Assembly (NCBI GenBank): GCA_037043235.1
Contig: JAWRVZ010000049.1
Span: 2,481,501 to 2,545,500 of the forward strand
Direction of reading: 5' to 3'
Origin: Rhodeus uyekii
Lineage: Eukaryota; Chordata; Actinopteri; Cypriniformes; Acheilognathidae
DNA length: 64,000 nucleotides
The notes under the pieces are model-generated. The model worked only from the letters and a program-made list of their open reading frames with translations, searched no databases and was not told where the DNA came from. The position numbers and the translations under genes were made by a program. Each line of letters begins with the position of its first letter. Within the stretch, counting starts at the first letter, position 1. Shown piece by piece: positions 32,443 to 44,088 of this stretch.

Positions 32443-33353
32443 CAGTGGTACCTCAAGATATGAGCAGCCTAACATAGAAGTTTTTTGAGATACGAGCCGG
32501 AGCTCGGGCAATATTTTCCTTCAAGATACGAGCCCAAATCCGAGATACGAGCCGTGTTTCCAGAGCGTCCCGCTAGTTGGCGTGCAGGGACGAGCATCTC
32601 TCGCTCAATCGCACGTGTTACACGCTTGAATCAAAGTGTATCTTGTGCGCTGTACTCTTTTTTGGAGTGAGGGTTCAATCTTCAACTGGCTGGAAGGAGC
32701 TGCCAGTGACTGGTCACGTGACCTGCCACTTGCTGGGGGCAGCTGCCAGTCTCAACCTGACGTGTCTTCTATTGCTCTCTCTACAATTAAATATATTGTT
32801 TTATGATTATGAGTGTACTCTTAAGAACCTATTATTTCATATCGTGGCTGTTTTAAGTGAGTTTATGCCAAATAAAGCGATCAAATGACCGTGATTACAA
32901 CTGGAAGCTTATCTACGCATCGCTGACGCCTCCTCCAATCAGTGGCTGATGAGTGCGTTCGTAACTTTAATTATTAAAGTTCCGAAAATAGTTTTAAGTT
33001 CTAAAATAGCGCCGTTTACGTACGTGTCTAGAGTGCCTACATCCCTTCCCCCTCCCTCCTCCACGCCATTCACCTTCGTTAGCCACAATCTCTGTCTCCA
33101 AAGTAAGACTATTGTGCTAAATAACTCTTTTATTTCTTTATATTTATGTATTTGTTAATTATACATGCTTAATTGTTATTTAAAAACGATCGTTATTCAT
33201 AATTTACAATGATTTGGGGATTTTTCATAGGTCTGGAACAGATTAAATCGAATTCAGTTATTTTAAATGGGAGAAATTCGTTTGAGATACGAGCCGATTG
33301 ACTTACGAGCTCGGCTCTGGAACGAATTAAACTCGTATCTTGAGGTACCACTG
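32443..33353. mobile_element. Tigger/pogo-type MITE, 911 bp, in the gene C 3' flank
   Basis: Inverted ends CAGTGGTACCTCAAGATA and TATCTTGAGGTACCACTG are flanked by TA. There is no transposase. The gene D copy of the flank reads 'caatactaaaatattttata' with no insertion, so the element arrived after the duplication. Confidence 0.8.
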
Positions 33354-34035
33354 TATTTTATAAGTTGTGCCGATATCACTTGTCTGATTCCTAATCTCAA
33401 GCCTGAAACTGAAGATAAAACATACTAAATAACAACAAACTCTAAACTAACAGATTAAATTACTGCAAAATAAAAAAAATTATAAATAATAAAACCAACA
33501 ATCACACACAAAAATAAGAAGCAGACTTTACATCAGTCCAGCACACAAAGATAACAAATGAGTCTTAATGTGTGTGATGAATATGTTTGCATTGGTTGTG
33601 GTTTGAACAGAAGGATAAATTATTCCACAACTATCCAATAATCAATAAAATATATAATACTAATAATAATATCAAGAATTGTTCATGAAACAATTGAACT
33701 CAGGTTTTGTGTTCGCTGTCTCTCTCAGTCATTTGACGCTGCTGTAGATCACGGACGAATCTTCCACAGTTTCAACAGCTGATCTCCTAAAAACAAGCAA
33801 ACCGGAACAATGATGTTACAGCTCAAATTATATGAACTTTCTTGGTAAAGAGACCAAGTATGGTTAAGCTGGTAATGTTTCAGTTTCTTATTGATTAAGT
33901 TGGTTAATTTGATGTTGGTTAATTTGACACTGATTAAGCTTGTACTGGTTACGCTGGATGAGTTGGTTAAGTTGGTACTGGTTAAACTGGTTAAGTTGGT
34001 ATTGGTGATGAACTCTTATATTGTCGTACTGGCTT

Positions 34036-34149
34036 TCATTCTCCTCTGCTCTCTTCCTCTCTTTCTTTCTGTGATGGTGGACAGTTGCGTAGAGGAAGAG
34101 GTTCATCAGGAACTGAAACTCTCTGTGACGGGTCAGAATACAGATCATT
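34036..34149 (-). pseudogene. Gene C ITIM exon, frameshifted by a deletion
   Basis: Reads NDLYSDPSQRVSVPDEPLP like gene A, then jumps to RNCPPSQKEREEESRGE and a stop. Relative to A, 96 bases are replaced by one, removing SQYANV and part of IQYATV and shifting SQYDNI out of frame. No classical ITIM remains in frame. Confidence 0.8.
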
Positions 34150-34541
34150 CTGAAATACAAGAACATAAATTATTATTATTAATTATTATTATTTTTTTGA
34201 CTTTCACAAAAAAATAAAGTTAAATCTCACTGATTTACTCATGGAGTGGAGAAGAACAGGAGAGAATGAGTAAATGAAGTTACACTGTATGTTAATTATT
34301 ATGCCATTACACCAAGAAAACAATATTAAAATGTTAAGTATACAAAAATATGTTTCTTCTCTAAAGTCGTGTTTTGTCTGGATGATTTACCTCATTCATT
34401 GTGAGATCTTCAGCTTTAACAATCCTTTGTTTCTTTCTGTTATTATGACAAACATTAACAGCATATGGATAAATGTATTAAATTAAGAGAAAATATTAAT
34501 GTTGTTTTAAAAAACAGAATTTCTTTTTTTATTGATCTCAC

Positions 34542-34964
34542 ATTATGAACAGGATAAATATGATGGTGATGATGATGAAAAATAATCCTCCAGATATCGC
34601 TGTGATCACAATCATATTCCTACCAGCATCATGAAGAACTGAAAGAGGAAGATCATCAAGATTAATTCTCCAAACTGATGAATGATGTGAAGATACAGGA
34701 GTGTGTTAATAAAAGCTTCACCTGTGACAGTTACAGCGTCTGATCTCTGAGATCCATGTTGATTGTGAGCCTGACAGTAGAAGCGTCCACTCTGTCCTGC
34801 ACTGAAACTCTGTCCAGATCCAACAGCTGAGCTTTCATTCTCCTTAAACCAGCTGAAGTTCAGAGCAGGAGGGTTTGAATCACTGCTGCAGTTCAGAGTC
34901 ACTGAATCTCCCTCCACTATTTCTCCAGATCCACTCATCAACACTGAGACGCTCCTGGGAGGAT
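34542..34964 (-). CDS. Gene C second C2 exon and transmembrane exon
   Basis: C2 exon 34722-34964 reads RSVSVLMSGSGEIVEGDSVT onward. Transmembrane exon 34542-34638 reads HDAGRNMIVITAISGGLF then FIIITIIFILFI. Here the ATC run is short and broken, unlike B and D. Confidence 0.8.
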
Positions 34965-34999
34965 CTAAAACAATTAAACAACACATTACCCAGTTAAAA

Positions 35000-37430
35000 T
35001 TGACACACACTTAGTTGAGGCGTCTGAATAACAGATTTCTGAAAATCTCTGCACTATTTGATCAGATGGACTGATGGAGATTATAGGATTCACTAAAGGA
35101 TCTACAAATTTCTGTTAAAAGTATTTTTCATTGGTGGCTGGAGAAACATTTTCTTGTTGAAGCAGTTGGTTATTATTGGACATAATCAGGAAACATCCCA
35201 TTTTAATTCAATGTTGAACAGTTAAAGTTAAAGAGAAAGTGAAGAGAAGGAAAACTATTAAGACAAGAATTTGACAGTCTTGAATTGTTTGAAATAGACA
35301 AAGTTTTATCAATTACTGTGTAAAATTTGAGGATGATTCTCACAAAACTGTATTTTTAACAATATTTTAATTTACTGTGTTATAGTGTGTTAGGTACGTA
35401 GTGCCTATTGTGTGTTATGTATTTGTGGGTGGTTGTTTTTGTCTTTCACTTCTCATTGGACGCAAGGACGATGACGTCTCTGTTTGTGTCGCCATTCCAA
35501 TTGCAGCACCATCTATAAAAAGACACATTTTATCCATGTTAGCGGCGTTGTGCGCTCACTTGCTGTTTGTTAAACTTGCTGTTTTGTTAATTTGTTGTGT
35601 TCACAGTTCTGGTGTATTGAGTGTTTAAAAGTTGTTGTTTTTTGTCATGTCTTGTATGCACAATGTGTTACATACTGTTTCATTTTCTTCGGTTAATCAC
35701 TTTGTGAATTGGGAGCAGGTAAGTATTCGCACAACATGTAGGACACTTTTGGGTCCAGTTAGCGAGATTGCCACCCTTTGTATGTTTTGTAATGATTAGT
35801 TAGTGTAGTTCAGCGAGCTCTGTGAATAATACATTTTCTTTCTAATGTATTATTCTCACTCTTCTGTAAATATTGTAAATATTTTATTTTTTTTGCTATA
35901 ATTATATTATAATTAAAATCAAAAATAATTATAATGCCTATCATTTATTAGCCTTATGTAATCTTAAACTCTGCTAGCTTTTCAAAGACTTTAAAGTGTG
36001 CCATCTGGACAGTGTCTCAAATTGATAGATCTAAAGCAAATATCTAATTGTGACTTTTGAGTTAACAGAGTGAGACCTGAAGGCTCAGCGATGGCTCTAA
36101 GTCTGCAAACACAGTTATTTCATGGCCCTGGGGCCAATAAAAATCTTTAATAATAATAATAATAATAATACATTTTATTTGTAGTGCGCCTTTCTTAAAC
36201 CCAAAGCGCAGATTACAATAACAATTGCAAACAAAAAACAAAAACAAAACCAAATAAAGTAAAAATACACATGTAAATACACAAATTATACATTAAAACC
36301 ATAAAACAATCCAGAGAGTTTGCATTTCTAACAGGTGCAGGCAGTGAAATATATTCACTATCTATATCTATATCTATATTCAGATATTGTCAATTTTGGA
36401 AGTTAAATAATAGAGAAACTCATTACTCTGCTCAGTGGTGGAAATGTTGATGTTACTGTACAGTTTAATAATATTGTTAATAGTTCTAAACAGAACTCTG
36501 GGATGAGAGAACAGAACTCTTTGTCTGATGACACACACACACACATACATCAATGTAAACTCATCTTCAGCCATCTCAATCCTGTCTATCATATATTCGT
36601 ATGAATGCATGCCCTCCAGTTTGTAGTCATTTTAGTTATGTTTTGGTAATGTAGTTTAAGTATGTATAACCTTGTTTAAATAGAGACCACTCTTTTTATG
36701 TCTTTCTACCCCAGAATGGATGGTATCTTTAGTCTTCTCTCAGCCTTCTCTTTCTGAATATGTATTTTGTGTAATGCTGAAATGCATTATATCATTTCTA
36801 TCATGGTTGCATCAAACTCTGAGGAAGTCCAACATAAAAGAAGCTAATTAATTTGAACAGAGACAAAGGGACATTTCCTGCCATACACATCCAAGTCAGT
36901 GATTGGCTCTTCAGCCAAGGAGTGGGAGTGTCCCTGCATTTCTATGAAGACTTCTGATATCCAGACATAACTCACTCTTCTCAACCTCAATTCCCGTCAA
37001 CTCCTCTTCCTCAACTCACTTCCGGGACTCGTGTAGGGCCTCTAGGCCCGCGAGCAAGCCCTTCCCCCTTTACGGCGACCTCAGCTTCAGACCAACAACC
37101 ATTTGAATTTCCCGCAACTCCAACAAAGGACATCTCAAGGAACAAACCAGCATCCGACCAAAGAAACTCTCTCAATGCAGGCCTTGGCAACTCAACACAA
37201 GAGAAACCCAATGCAAGTATCGGTCAATGAACTATATGCGTTTAAAACTTATTAGGTCCTTTTAAGGGTTTTCCATGCTGGCTTCTCAAAGGTTTAACTG
37301 TCTGTAAAAATGCCGCGTCCTCTCTCTCTCTATCGCTCACACACTTTTGTTCTTTCTCTCTCCGTTAAGTCTGTCCATGTTTTGTGTTTAACGTTTGTAT
37401 TTGTAGTTTTGTTATTAAAAAATATATAAA
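35000..37430. other. Gene C intron between the two C2 exons, first part
   Basis: 35390-35990 matches 59040-59960 in gene D. 36155-36250 looks like a LINE 3' end (AAT repeats, then 'cattttatttgtagtgcgcc'). 36620-37200 has LTR-like text. No gene was found. Confidence 0.45.
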
Positions 37431-37432
37431 TA

Positions 37433-38071
37433 CAGTGGTACCTCGAGATACGAAATTAATCCGTTCCGAGGCAGCCTTCGTATAATGAGTTTTTCGTATC
37501 TTGGAACACATTTTACATGTAAAATGGCTAATCCGTTCCAAGCCCTCCAAAAACACCCCATTCAATTTCATAATAAAGCTAAATTGACCTATAAACAATG
37601 AAATAACGTAAAATGTCGAAGCTTACCTTTCGAGTTTTCGGCTATCTCCGAAAGTGACGGCTGAGGAGGAGGAGGACAAACGGCAGATAACGTACGTATA
37701 TTTAACTTTACGAAAACACATAAAAAATTTAAAGTTTCGGGTGCGGAGTGGCTGAGCTAAAGCACGCCAGCACATACGTATAGAAGATGCATGATGGGAG
37801 GGATGCCATCCTTTTAGAGAGAAGGATCTCATGGCTTGGCTAGCATCAGGAACCAATGGGAGAGCAGGAGGATGGTGGCGAGTCTACTATAACTAAGATG
37901 GCGGCGTGCGGCGCGAGTTTCAAAATTGTTATAGGGCGAATCTCGGACTTTCAGAAACCTTTCGTATCTTGAAAACTTTTCGTATGTAGAGCAGTAAACT
38001 TTTTCGTCTTTGCTTTCGTAACTTGGATTTTTCGTAAGTTGAGCCTTTTTTCGTATCTTGAGGTACTACTG
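37433..38071. mobile_element. Tigger/pogo-type MITE, 639 bp, in gene C intron
   Basis: Ends CAGTGGTACCTCGAGATACG and TATCTTGAGGTACTACTG, flanked by TA. There is no transposase. It shares only its ends with the element at 32443, so it is a different subfamily. Confidence 0.75.
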
Positions 38072-38164
38072 TATATATATTAGGGCAGATGCAAACGCAT
38101 GCATAAATTCCATCCCATTTGAGCTGGATTCATCACATAAGAGATAAAGTCAATCTGTACTCAC

Positions 38165-38413
38165 ACGTGACATTGAGATGAACATCAGGAGATGTGTGTG
38201 TGTGTCCGTGTACAGCACAGCTATATCTGCCTGCATCCTCTCTTCTGACTGACTGCAGCACCAGTTCATTGTTTCCGTCTCTTCTCTCAGTTAATGGCTG
38301 TGAGTTTCTGTACCAGATGAATGTTGCTCTGTCAGTCAGAGTGCAGCTGCTTTTACATGTCAGACGCACTGAATCTCCCTCTGTCACTCTCTCAGGAGAA
38401 TCCACCTGAAGAT
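38165..38413 (-). CDS. Gene C first C2 Ig domain exon
   Basis: Differs from gene A at about two bases, giving SPDVHLNVT in place of SPAVHLNVM. Cysteines LTC, SSC and YSC are kept. Confidence 0.8.
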
Positions 38414-38511
38414 CTGAACACAACACACACATGATATCTAGTGCTGCTGTCATACACTGATTATTATTCAACATAATGCACAGAAGAAGAGAGAAACCTC
38501 AGCAAACTCAC

Positions 38512-38862
38512 CTGTGACATTAAGAGTCACTCCTGGATAACCAATCCATTTTCCACCAGGTTTATTAGTGATGAATCTGAAATAGTACATGTGTGAATCG
38601 TTTAGTGTCACATGATTCAGTCTGATGGTGCAGTTCTGCTGTTTATCTCCCAGATACTGAAGCCTCTGACTGTATTCAGTGTCTTTAGACAGATCTGGAA
38701 ACTCTTCTGTGTCATTTTTATATCTTCTTTTGGTCCAGAACGTTGTCATGATCTGATGTCCAGCAGGGAATGTATAATTGCAGTTCATGATCACTGATGA
38801 GTTCTTTATTGCACAGATGTATGAAGGATTGTAACTCACACCCCAATCAGCACCAGAAACCC
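38512..38862 (-). CDS. Gene C V-set Ig domain exon
   Basis: Starts GVSGADWGVSYNPSYICAIK, keeps ICA/MNC/QNC and MYYFRF, and has TFWTKRRYKNDTEE in the C-C' region. Open and spliceable despite the broken gene. Confidence 0.8.
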
Positions 38863-39281
38863 CTGAAACACAGAATTCATCATGATGGAAATATTTTTTC
38901 CATGGACCATGAAAACATGATAATACTTTAGTACTATTTGAAGACAGCGACTCATTACAGGAAATATGAGTTCATCTTCTCAGAATCTATGGAGTGATAA
39001 ATGATCTCAGTGTGAAAGACAGAAGTAAAAGAAAGAAACAGAGTGAAGAAAAAAACAAGAAATCAGCCAATGATGCAGTCAGAATTAATGAAATATATGA
39101 AAAATCTGACTCAGAAAAGAATCAAAGTTGATTAAATAAATATAAAATTACATCAAAATATTAATTTTGTGTCTGTTAGTTCTCGTCTATCAGCTCTGAG
39201 CTCATTAATGCTAATTAAATCCTTCAACACAATAAATATTTATCTCTCACATTCACTTTCGAGAACATGTGCCAAAAATAT

Positions 39282-39329
39282 TCACAGTTTGATTTTTGTC
39301 CAATCAGCCATTCTGACCCACATCAGCAT
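39282..39329 (-). pseudogene. Gene C signal-peptide exon remnant
   Basis: MLMWVRMA matches the other genes, then the sequence switches to 'gattggacaaaaatcaaact', which in gene D lies in intron 1 near 61675-61690. The hydrophobic core and the donor are gone and the frame stops after 15 codons. Confidence 0.85.
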
Positions 39330-39415
39330 TAAATATATCTATAATACAGCAATAATCATCACTCATAATCACAACTTGTGCTCAAGTATATGTATATCAC
39401 TCTATTCTTAACATC

Positions 39416-39826
39416 TGTCATGATAAACAATCGGACACAGACGTGAGTGGTGATGATGTTTATTGAACAAAGCAAACTCAGAGCAAGTAGCTGGTGACTG
39501 AAGGTGTAGAGAAGAACTGGTAGCGGCAGAGAGGCTTATCTGATGGGAAGTGGACAATACTGGGCTGGAGATCACGGGAAGAATGCCTGAAGGTTCACGG
39601 AAGGAGATCCTGGACAATCGGGGTCGGTAATGACGGCGTCAACACGGGTTGTCGCTGGCATGAGAGTCTGGCAGTCAGTGACGAGACCGGACAGTGATTT
39701 GCAGGGTGAAGCTTGTATTTAAGGAATGCTGACTAGGCAGGTGCAGGTGTTCAGTATTCTGGTGATTGGGATCGTGAGTGAGAAGTGAATGAGTCTGGTG
39801 CGAGGGGTGTGGCTGGATCCGTGACA
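39416..39826 (-). repeat. 3' LTR of the Gypsy element, complete
   Basis: 411 bp, with TGTCA/TGACA inverted termini. It provides the poly(A) signal (AATAAA at about 39457-39462 on -) and the last 25 codons of gag-pol. Confidence 0.85.
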
Positions 39827-42800
39827 GTACCCCCTCCTCCACGGGCAGCTCCTGAGGACCGCGGCGGACGACGACGGGGCCGGCCTCGACCCCGGGGGGC
39901 TGGACGGTTGGGGTTGTTGGTGTGGAATTCTTGCAGGAGCTCTGGATCTAGGATGTCATCGTGGTTGACCCAAGAGCGTTCTTCGGGACCGAAACCTTCC
40001 CAATCTACGAGGTACTGCAGTGTGCCGGCCCGTCGTCGAGAGTCCAAGATGGAAGAAACTTTGTAAATGTTCTGGTCCGCCGGGTCAACAGGAGGAGGAG
40101 GTACAGCCTCAACACCAGACTCTGTGGATGAGGGAAACAGAGGTTTAGTGAAGGGCTTGAGGAGAGACACATGGAATGACGGGGAAATTCGGTAATGTGT
40201 GGGTAACTGAAGACGGTAAGTGACCTCGTTGATCTGCCTCACCACTTTGAAAGGACCTATGAAGCGGGGACTCAGCTTGCGACAGGGCAGCCGTAGGCGA
40301 ATGTCCCTCGTTGATAGCCAGACGAGTTGACCGGGATAGTACCGTGGTGTGGGAAGGCGTCGGCGGTCAGCTTGGATCTTCTGCCTACGGACTGCCCTTT
40401 GCAGATGAACGTGAGCTGAATCCCATACCCTCTCGCTCTCCTGGAACCAGTGATGGACAGCTGGGACTTCCGTGGGCTCTCCTGTCCAAGGGAATAACGG
40501 TGGCTGAAAACCAAACATGCACTGAAACGGTGTGAGGTGTGTGGACTCTTGCCTTAGTGAGTTTTGGGCGTATTCAGCCCACGGAAGAAACCGGTTCCAG
40601 GTGTCTTGTTGGTGGCCACAGTAGGATCTCAGATATCTCCCAATTTCCTGGATCTTCCGCTCAGTCTGGCCATTGGTCTGGGGATGGTAACCTGAACTCA
40701 GACTAACGGAGACTCCGAGAAGGTGAAAAAATGACTTCCAGACTCTGGAAATGAATTGGGGTCCTCGGTCGGAAACGATATCTTCCGGGAGGCCAAAGTG
40801 TCGGAAGACTTGGTGAAACAAGGTTTCCGCCGTTTCCAAAGCCGTGGGGAGGCCCTTGAGGGGTATCAATTTGCAAGCTTTAGAAAACCGATCTACCACT
40901 ACAAGGATGCATGTCTTGCCGTCAGATGGTGGTAAATCGGTCATGAAATCCACTGCAATGTGTGACCAGGGTCGGCGGGGTATCGGCAGGGGTTGGAGTT
41001 TGCCTTCTGGAAGATGGCGTGGTGATTTGGTGGTGGCGCAGACTGAGCATCCTCTGACATACTGGGAGACATCGCGGTCCATTCTGGGCCACCAATAGCG
41101 ATCTTGTAGGAGCGAGAGGGTTCGCTGGCTGCCTGGGTGTCCAGAGCCCGGAGACGTGTGAACTTGATCCATGAGGGGCAGGCGGAGTCGAGATGGTACG
41201 TAGAGCTGCCCCTCAGGGACCCCCGGCGGAGCTGGTTCTTCGCGAGTTGCTTCGGCGATCTGGTGGTCTATTGTCCATTGGATGGGACTAACAATCAAGG
41301 CTGGAGGGAGCACGGGTTCAGGCGGTTGTGGGTTATTGTCAGGGGTGAACTGGCGAGAGAGAGCATCGGCTTTCTGGTTCTTGTCCCCAGGTCTATACGT
41401 CACGGTGAAATTAAACCTCGTGAAGAAGAGTGCCCAACGAGCCTGCCGTGGATTGAGCCTTTTTGCTTCCCGCAGGTACTCTAGGTTTCGATGATCGGTT
41501 ATCACCTGGAATGGATGGTTAGCCCCCTCCAGCCAATGCCTCCACTCTTCCAATGCCAACTTTATGGCAAGCAACTCGCGATTCCCAATGTCATAGTTCC
41601 GCTCCGCCGGGGATAGCTTTTTGGAAAAGTAGGCACATGGATGGAGTCTTGGAGGCTCACCCTGCCGCTGTGACAGCACGGCTCCTACCCCGGTGCAGGA
41701 CGCGTCGACCTCGACTATGAACGGTAACTGGGGATCCGGATGAGTGAGGGTAGGAGCCGTGCAAAAGGCTGCCTTAAGGGTTTGGAAGGCCTTGGTGGCT
41801 TCAGGTGTCCAGGACAGAGACTTGGGCCCATGTTGCAGTAATGATGTCAAGGGTGCACTGATTATACTGAAATTCCGGATGAACCGCCTGTAAAAGTTGG
41901 CAAATCCCAGGAAACGCTGTAATTCTTTGATTGTGGTAGGTTGTGGCCAGTTCTGCACCGCTTTCACTTTCCCCTGGTCCATCTTGACGCCGCTCTGGTT
42001 GATGATATAGCCAAGGAATTGGATGCTGCTGCGGAGGAACTCGCACTTCTCTAATTTCAAGAAGAGATGGTGTTCTCGAAGCTTAGCTAGGACCTGCTTG
42101 ACGTGTCGATGGTGTTCGGAGATGTCTTTGGAGTAAACGAGGATGTCATCGAGGTAGACAATAACAAAGATGTTGAGGAAATCTCTGAATACCTCGTTCA
42201 TGAATCCCTGGAACACAGCTGGAGCATTTGACAGACCAAACGGCATGACGAGGTATTCATAATGGCCAGAGGGCGTGATGAACGCGGTCTTCCACTCGTC
42301 TCCTTCACGTATTCGGATTAGATTATACGCACTTCGTAGGTCCAGCTTCGTGAAGATGCGAGCCCCCCGCAGCTGTTCCAGAGCAGCGGGGACCAGGGGT
42401 AGCGGGTATCGGAACCTGATGGTGAGCGAGTTTAGGTGCCGGTAATCAATACAGGGCCTCAAGCCTCCGTCCTTTTTGCCCACGAAGAAAAAACTTGATG
42501 CGGCAGGGGAAGTAGATGGACGGATAAACTTCTGACGTAGAGCCTCCTTTATATACTCATCCATGGCCTGTTGCTCCGGGATGGACAAGGAGTAGATGCG
42601 TCCGCGGGGAAACGTTGCCCCAGGCAGCAGGTCGAGTGCACAGTCCCATGGCCGGTGAGGTGGAAGTTCTGTAGCTAGCCGTTTGCTGAACACGTCCTGG
42701 AACGCCCGGTATTCAATGGGGATGTCTTGACATGATGGGTTATGGGGACTCTCGATGGATGTGGAGGCGAGTGGTATCTCAGTTACCATGTCAGGTTGGT

Positions 42801-44088
42801 CAGCAGGTGTAGGGTTCCTTTGAACAGTAGAGAGACATTGTTGAAGACAGAATGGGCTCCATTTTAAGACTTCACCTGAGTTCCAGTTAACCAGAGGAGA
42901 GTGTTTGGACATCCACGGGCGCCCCAGGACAATGTCAGTAGTGGATCCCTCCAGCACCAGGAAGGTGAGTTCCTCATGATGGAGCCATCCAATTTGCAGG
43001 TGGATAGGAGACGAGACGTACCGAATGTACCCGCGGCCCAGGGGTTTTCCAAGGATGTTATGAGCACGAAAGGGGTGGTCAAGAAGGGTTTTGTGGGCTT
43101 TCAGTTTATTCAGAAGGTTGGTGGAGATGAAATTGCCAGCTGAGCCTGAATCCATCAACGCCGTGGCTGGAACAGAGAGATTAGCAGAAGTCACTAAAAC
43201 CTTTGTTAAAGACATTTTGTGGATTATGGATGCCGTGTGGATTGTACTCACCCCTGGGCGTGGTGGTCGGGTCAGGCATTGAGCTCGGAGATGGCCCTCA
43301 CCACCACAGTATAGACACAAGTGCAATCGGATACGTCTCTCTCGCTCTGATGGTGATAGGCGGTAGTGATCGACCTGCATGGGCTCTGGTGCTGGAGGTT
43401 TAGGCTCTTTCAGTGGAGACGGGGAATGCGACATCGGGGTTTCTGGAGAACAGACTGTGAGGTTTTGGGACACTAGAATGGATTTTTGAATGAACTTTTC
43501 CAGGCCATAACGGTCATCATAAATGGCAAGTTGAGCACGGATGTTGGGTTGAAGTCCTTGACGGTAAACAGCCAGTAGTGCCGCCTCATTCCAGCCACTA
43601 GAGGCCGCTAGGGTGCGAAAATGCAAGGAATAATCTTGGATTGACTGGGTTCCTTGTCGTAAACGGAGGAGTTGATCGTTGGTGGATACAGTATCAGCTG
43701 CATGGCCGAAAACTTCCTTGAAATGATGGAGAAATGCAGGTAATGATTGCGTGACAGGGCCGTTAGAGTTCCAGATCGCGCGCGCCCACTGAAGCGCGCG
43801 GCCGGTGAGGAGGGATATGACGAATGCAATCTTGGCTTGTTCAGTTTCAAACTGTCGGGGATTGATTTCAAAATACAGTTTACATTGTAATAGGAAACCA
43901 TCGCATTCCTCCGCCTTACCACTGAAGGGCGCTGGCCGGGCCATGGGACTGGGTGAGGCAGATGTAGAGGCAAAGTTTTGAAGGACATGGTGGAAAGCCT
44001 GCATGACATCGAGAAGTGGATTACTCTCCGCGGCGGATGCTTCGCCAGTTACCGCCTGGGTCTGCTGGGGGGTCCGGTCTTCTGTCAT
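39751..44088 (-). CDS. Gag-pol polyprotein of the Ty3/Gypsy element
   Basis: A single frame of 1445 codons from the ATG at 44088 (open further upstream, to 44142, inside the LTR). Order: Gag with a zinc knuckle CLYCGGEGHLRAQC; protease ALMDSGSAGNFIS; reverse transcriptase with FVGKKDGGLRPCIDYRHLN and YLDDILVYS; RNase H (VEVDASCTGVGAVLSQ); integrase with an HHCC finger (HPGSQRTL, CSVCATTK), D,D,E residues in VDFMTDLPPS, VSDRGPQF and GQTERKIQEI; and a C-terminal chromodomain (YLVDWEGFGPEERSW). All key residues are present and no stop or frameshift is seen, so it may be coding-competent. The stop codon lies inside the 3' LTR. Confidence 0.9.
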   Translation of the reverse strand: MTEDRTPQQTQAVTGEASAAESNPLLDVMQAFHHVLQNFASTSASPSPMARPAPFSGKAEECDGFLLQCKLYFEINPRQFETEQAKIAFVISLLTGRALQWARAIWNSNGPVTQSLPAFLHHFKEVFGHAADTVSTNDQLLRLRQGTQSIQDYSLHFRTLAASSGWNEAALLAVYRQGLQPNIRAQLAIYDDRYGLEKFIQKSILVSQNLTVCSPETPMSHSPSPLKEPKPPAPEPMQVDHYRLSPSERERRIRLHLCLYCGGEGHLRAQCLTRPPRPGVSTIHTASIIHKMSLTKVLVTSANLSVPATALMDSGSAGNFISTNLLNKLKAHKTLLDHPFRAHNILGKPLGRGYIRYVSSPIHLQIGWLHHEELTFLVLEGSTTDIVLGRPWMSKHSPLVNWNSGEVLKWSPFCLQQCLSTVQRNPTPADQPDMVTEIPLASTSIESPHNPSCQDIPIEYRAFQDVFSKRLATELPPHRPWDCALDLLPGATFPRGRIYSLSIPEQQAMDEYIKEALRQKFIRPSTSPAASSFFFVGKKDGGLRPCIDYRHLNSLTIRFRYPLPLVPAALEQLRGARIFTKLDLRSAYNLIRIREGDEWKTAFITPSGHYEYLVMPFGLSNAPAVFQGFMNEVFRDFLNIFVIVYLDDILVYSKDISEHHRHVKQVLAKLREHHLFLKLEKCEFLRSSIQFLGYIINQSGVKMDQGKVKAVQNWPQPTTIKELQRFLGFANFYRRFIRNFSIISAPLTSLLQHGPKSLSWTPEATKAFQTLKAAFCTAPTLTHPDPQLPFIVEVDASCTGVGAVLSQRQGEPPRLHPCAYFSKKLSPAERNYDIGNRELLAIKLALEEWRHWLEGANHPFQVITDHRNLEYLREAKRLNPRQARWALFFTRFNFTVTYRPGDKNQKADALSRQFTPDNNPQPPEPVLPPALIVSPIQWTIDHQIAEATREEPAPPGVPEGQLYVPSRLRLPLMDQVHTSPGSGHPGSQRTLSLLQDRYWWPRMDRDVSQYVRGCSVCATTKSPRHLPEGKLQPLPIPRRPWSHIAVDFMTDLPPSDGKTCILVVVDRFSKACKLIPLKGLPTALETAETLFHQVFRHFGLPEDIVSDRGPQFISRVWKSFFHLLGVSVSLSSGYHPQTNGQTERKIQEIGRYLRSYCGHQQDTWNRFLPWAEYAQNSLRQESTHLTPFQCMFGFQPPLFPWTGEPTEVPAVHHWFQESERVWDSAHVHLQRAVRRQKIQADRRRLPTPRYYPGQLVWLSTRDIRLRLPCRKLSPRFIGPFKVVRQINEVTYRLQLPTHYRISPSFHVSLLKPFTKPLFPSSTESGVEAVPPPPVDPADQNIYKVSSILDSRRRAGTLQYLVDWEGFGPEERSWVNHDDILDPELLQEFHTNNPNRPAPRGRGRPRRRPPRSSGAARGGGGTVTDPATPLAPDSFTSHSRSQSPEY

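Noticed and set aside
33888..34166. 92-codon frame on - with YATV, SQYDNI and a QLNQ-type repeat
   Set aside because: It is the wrong frame of the gene C ITIM exon; the frame joined from the upstream exon reads to an early stop. The QLNQ text comes from a degenerate TTAACCAGTA repeat.
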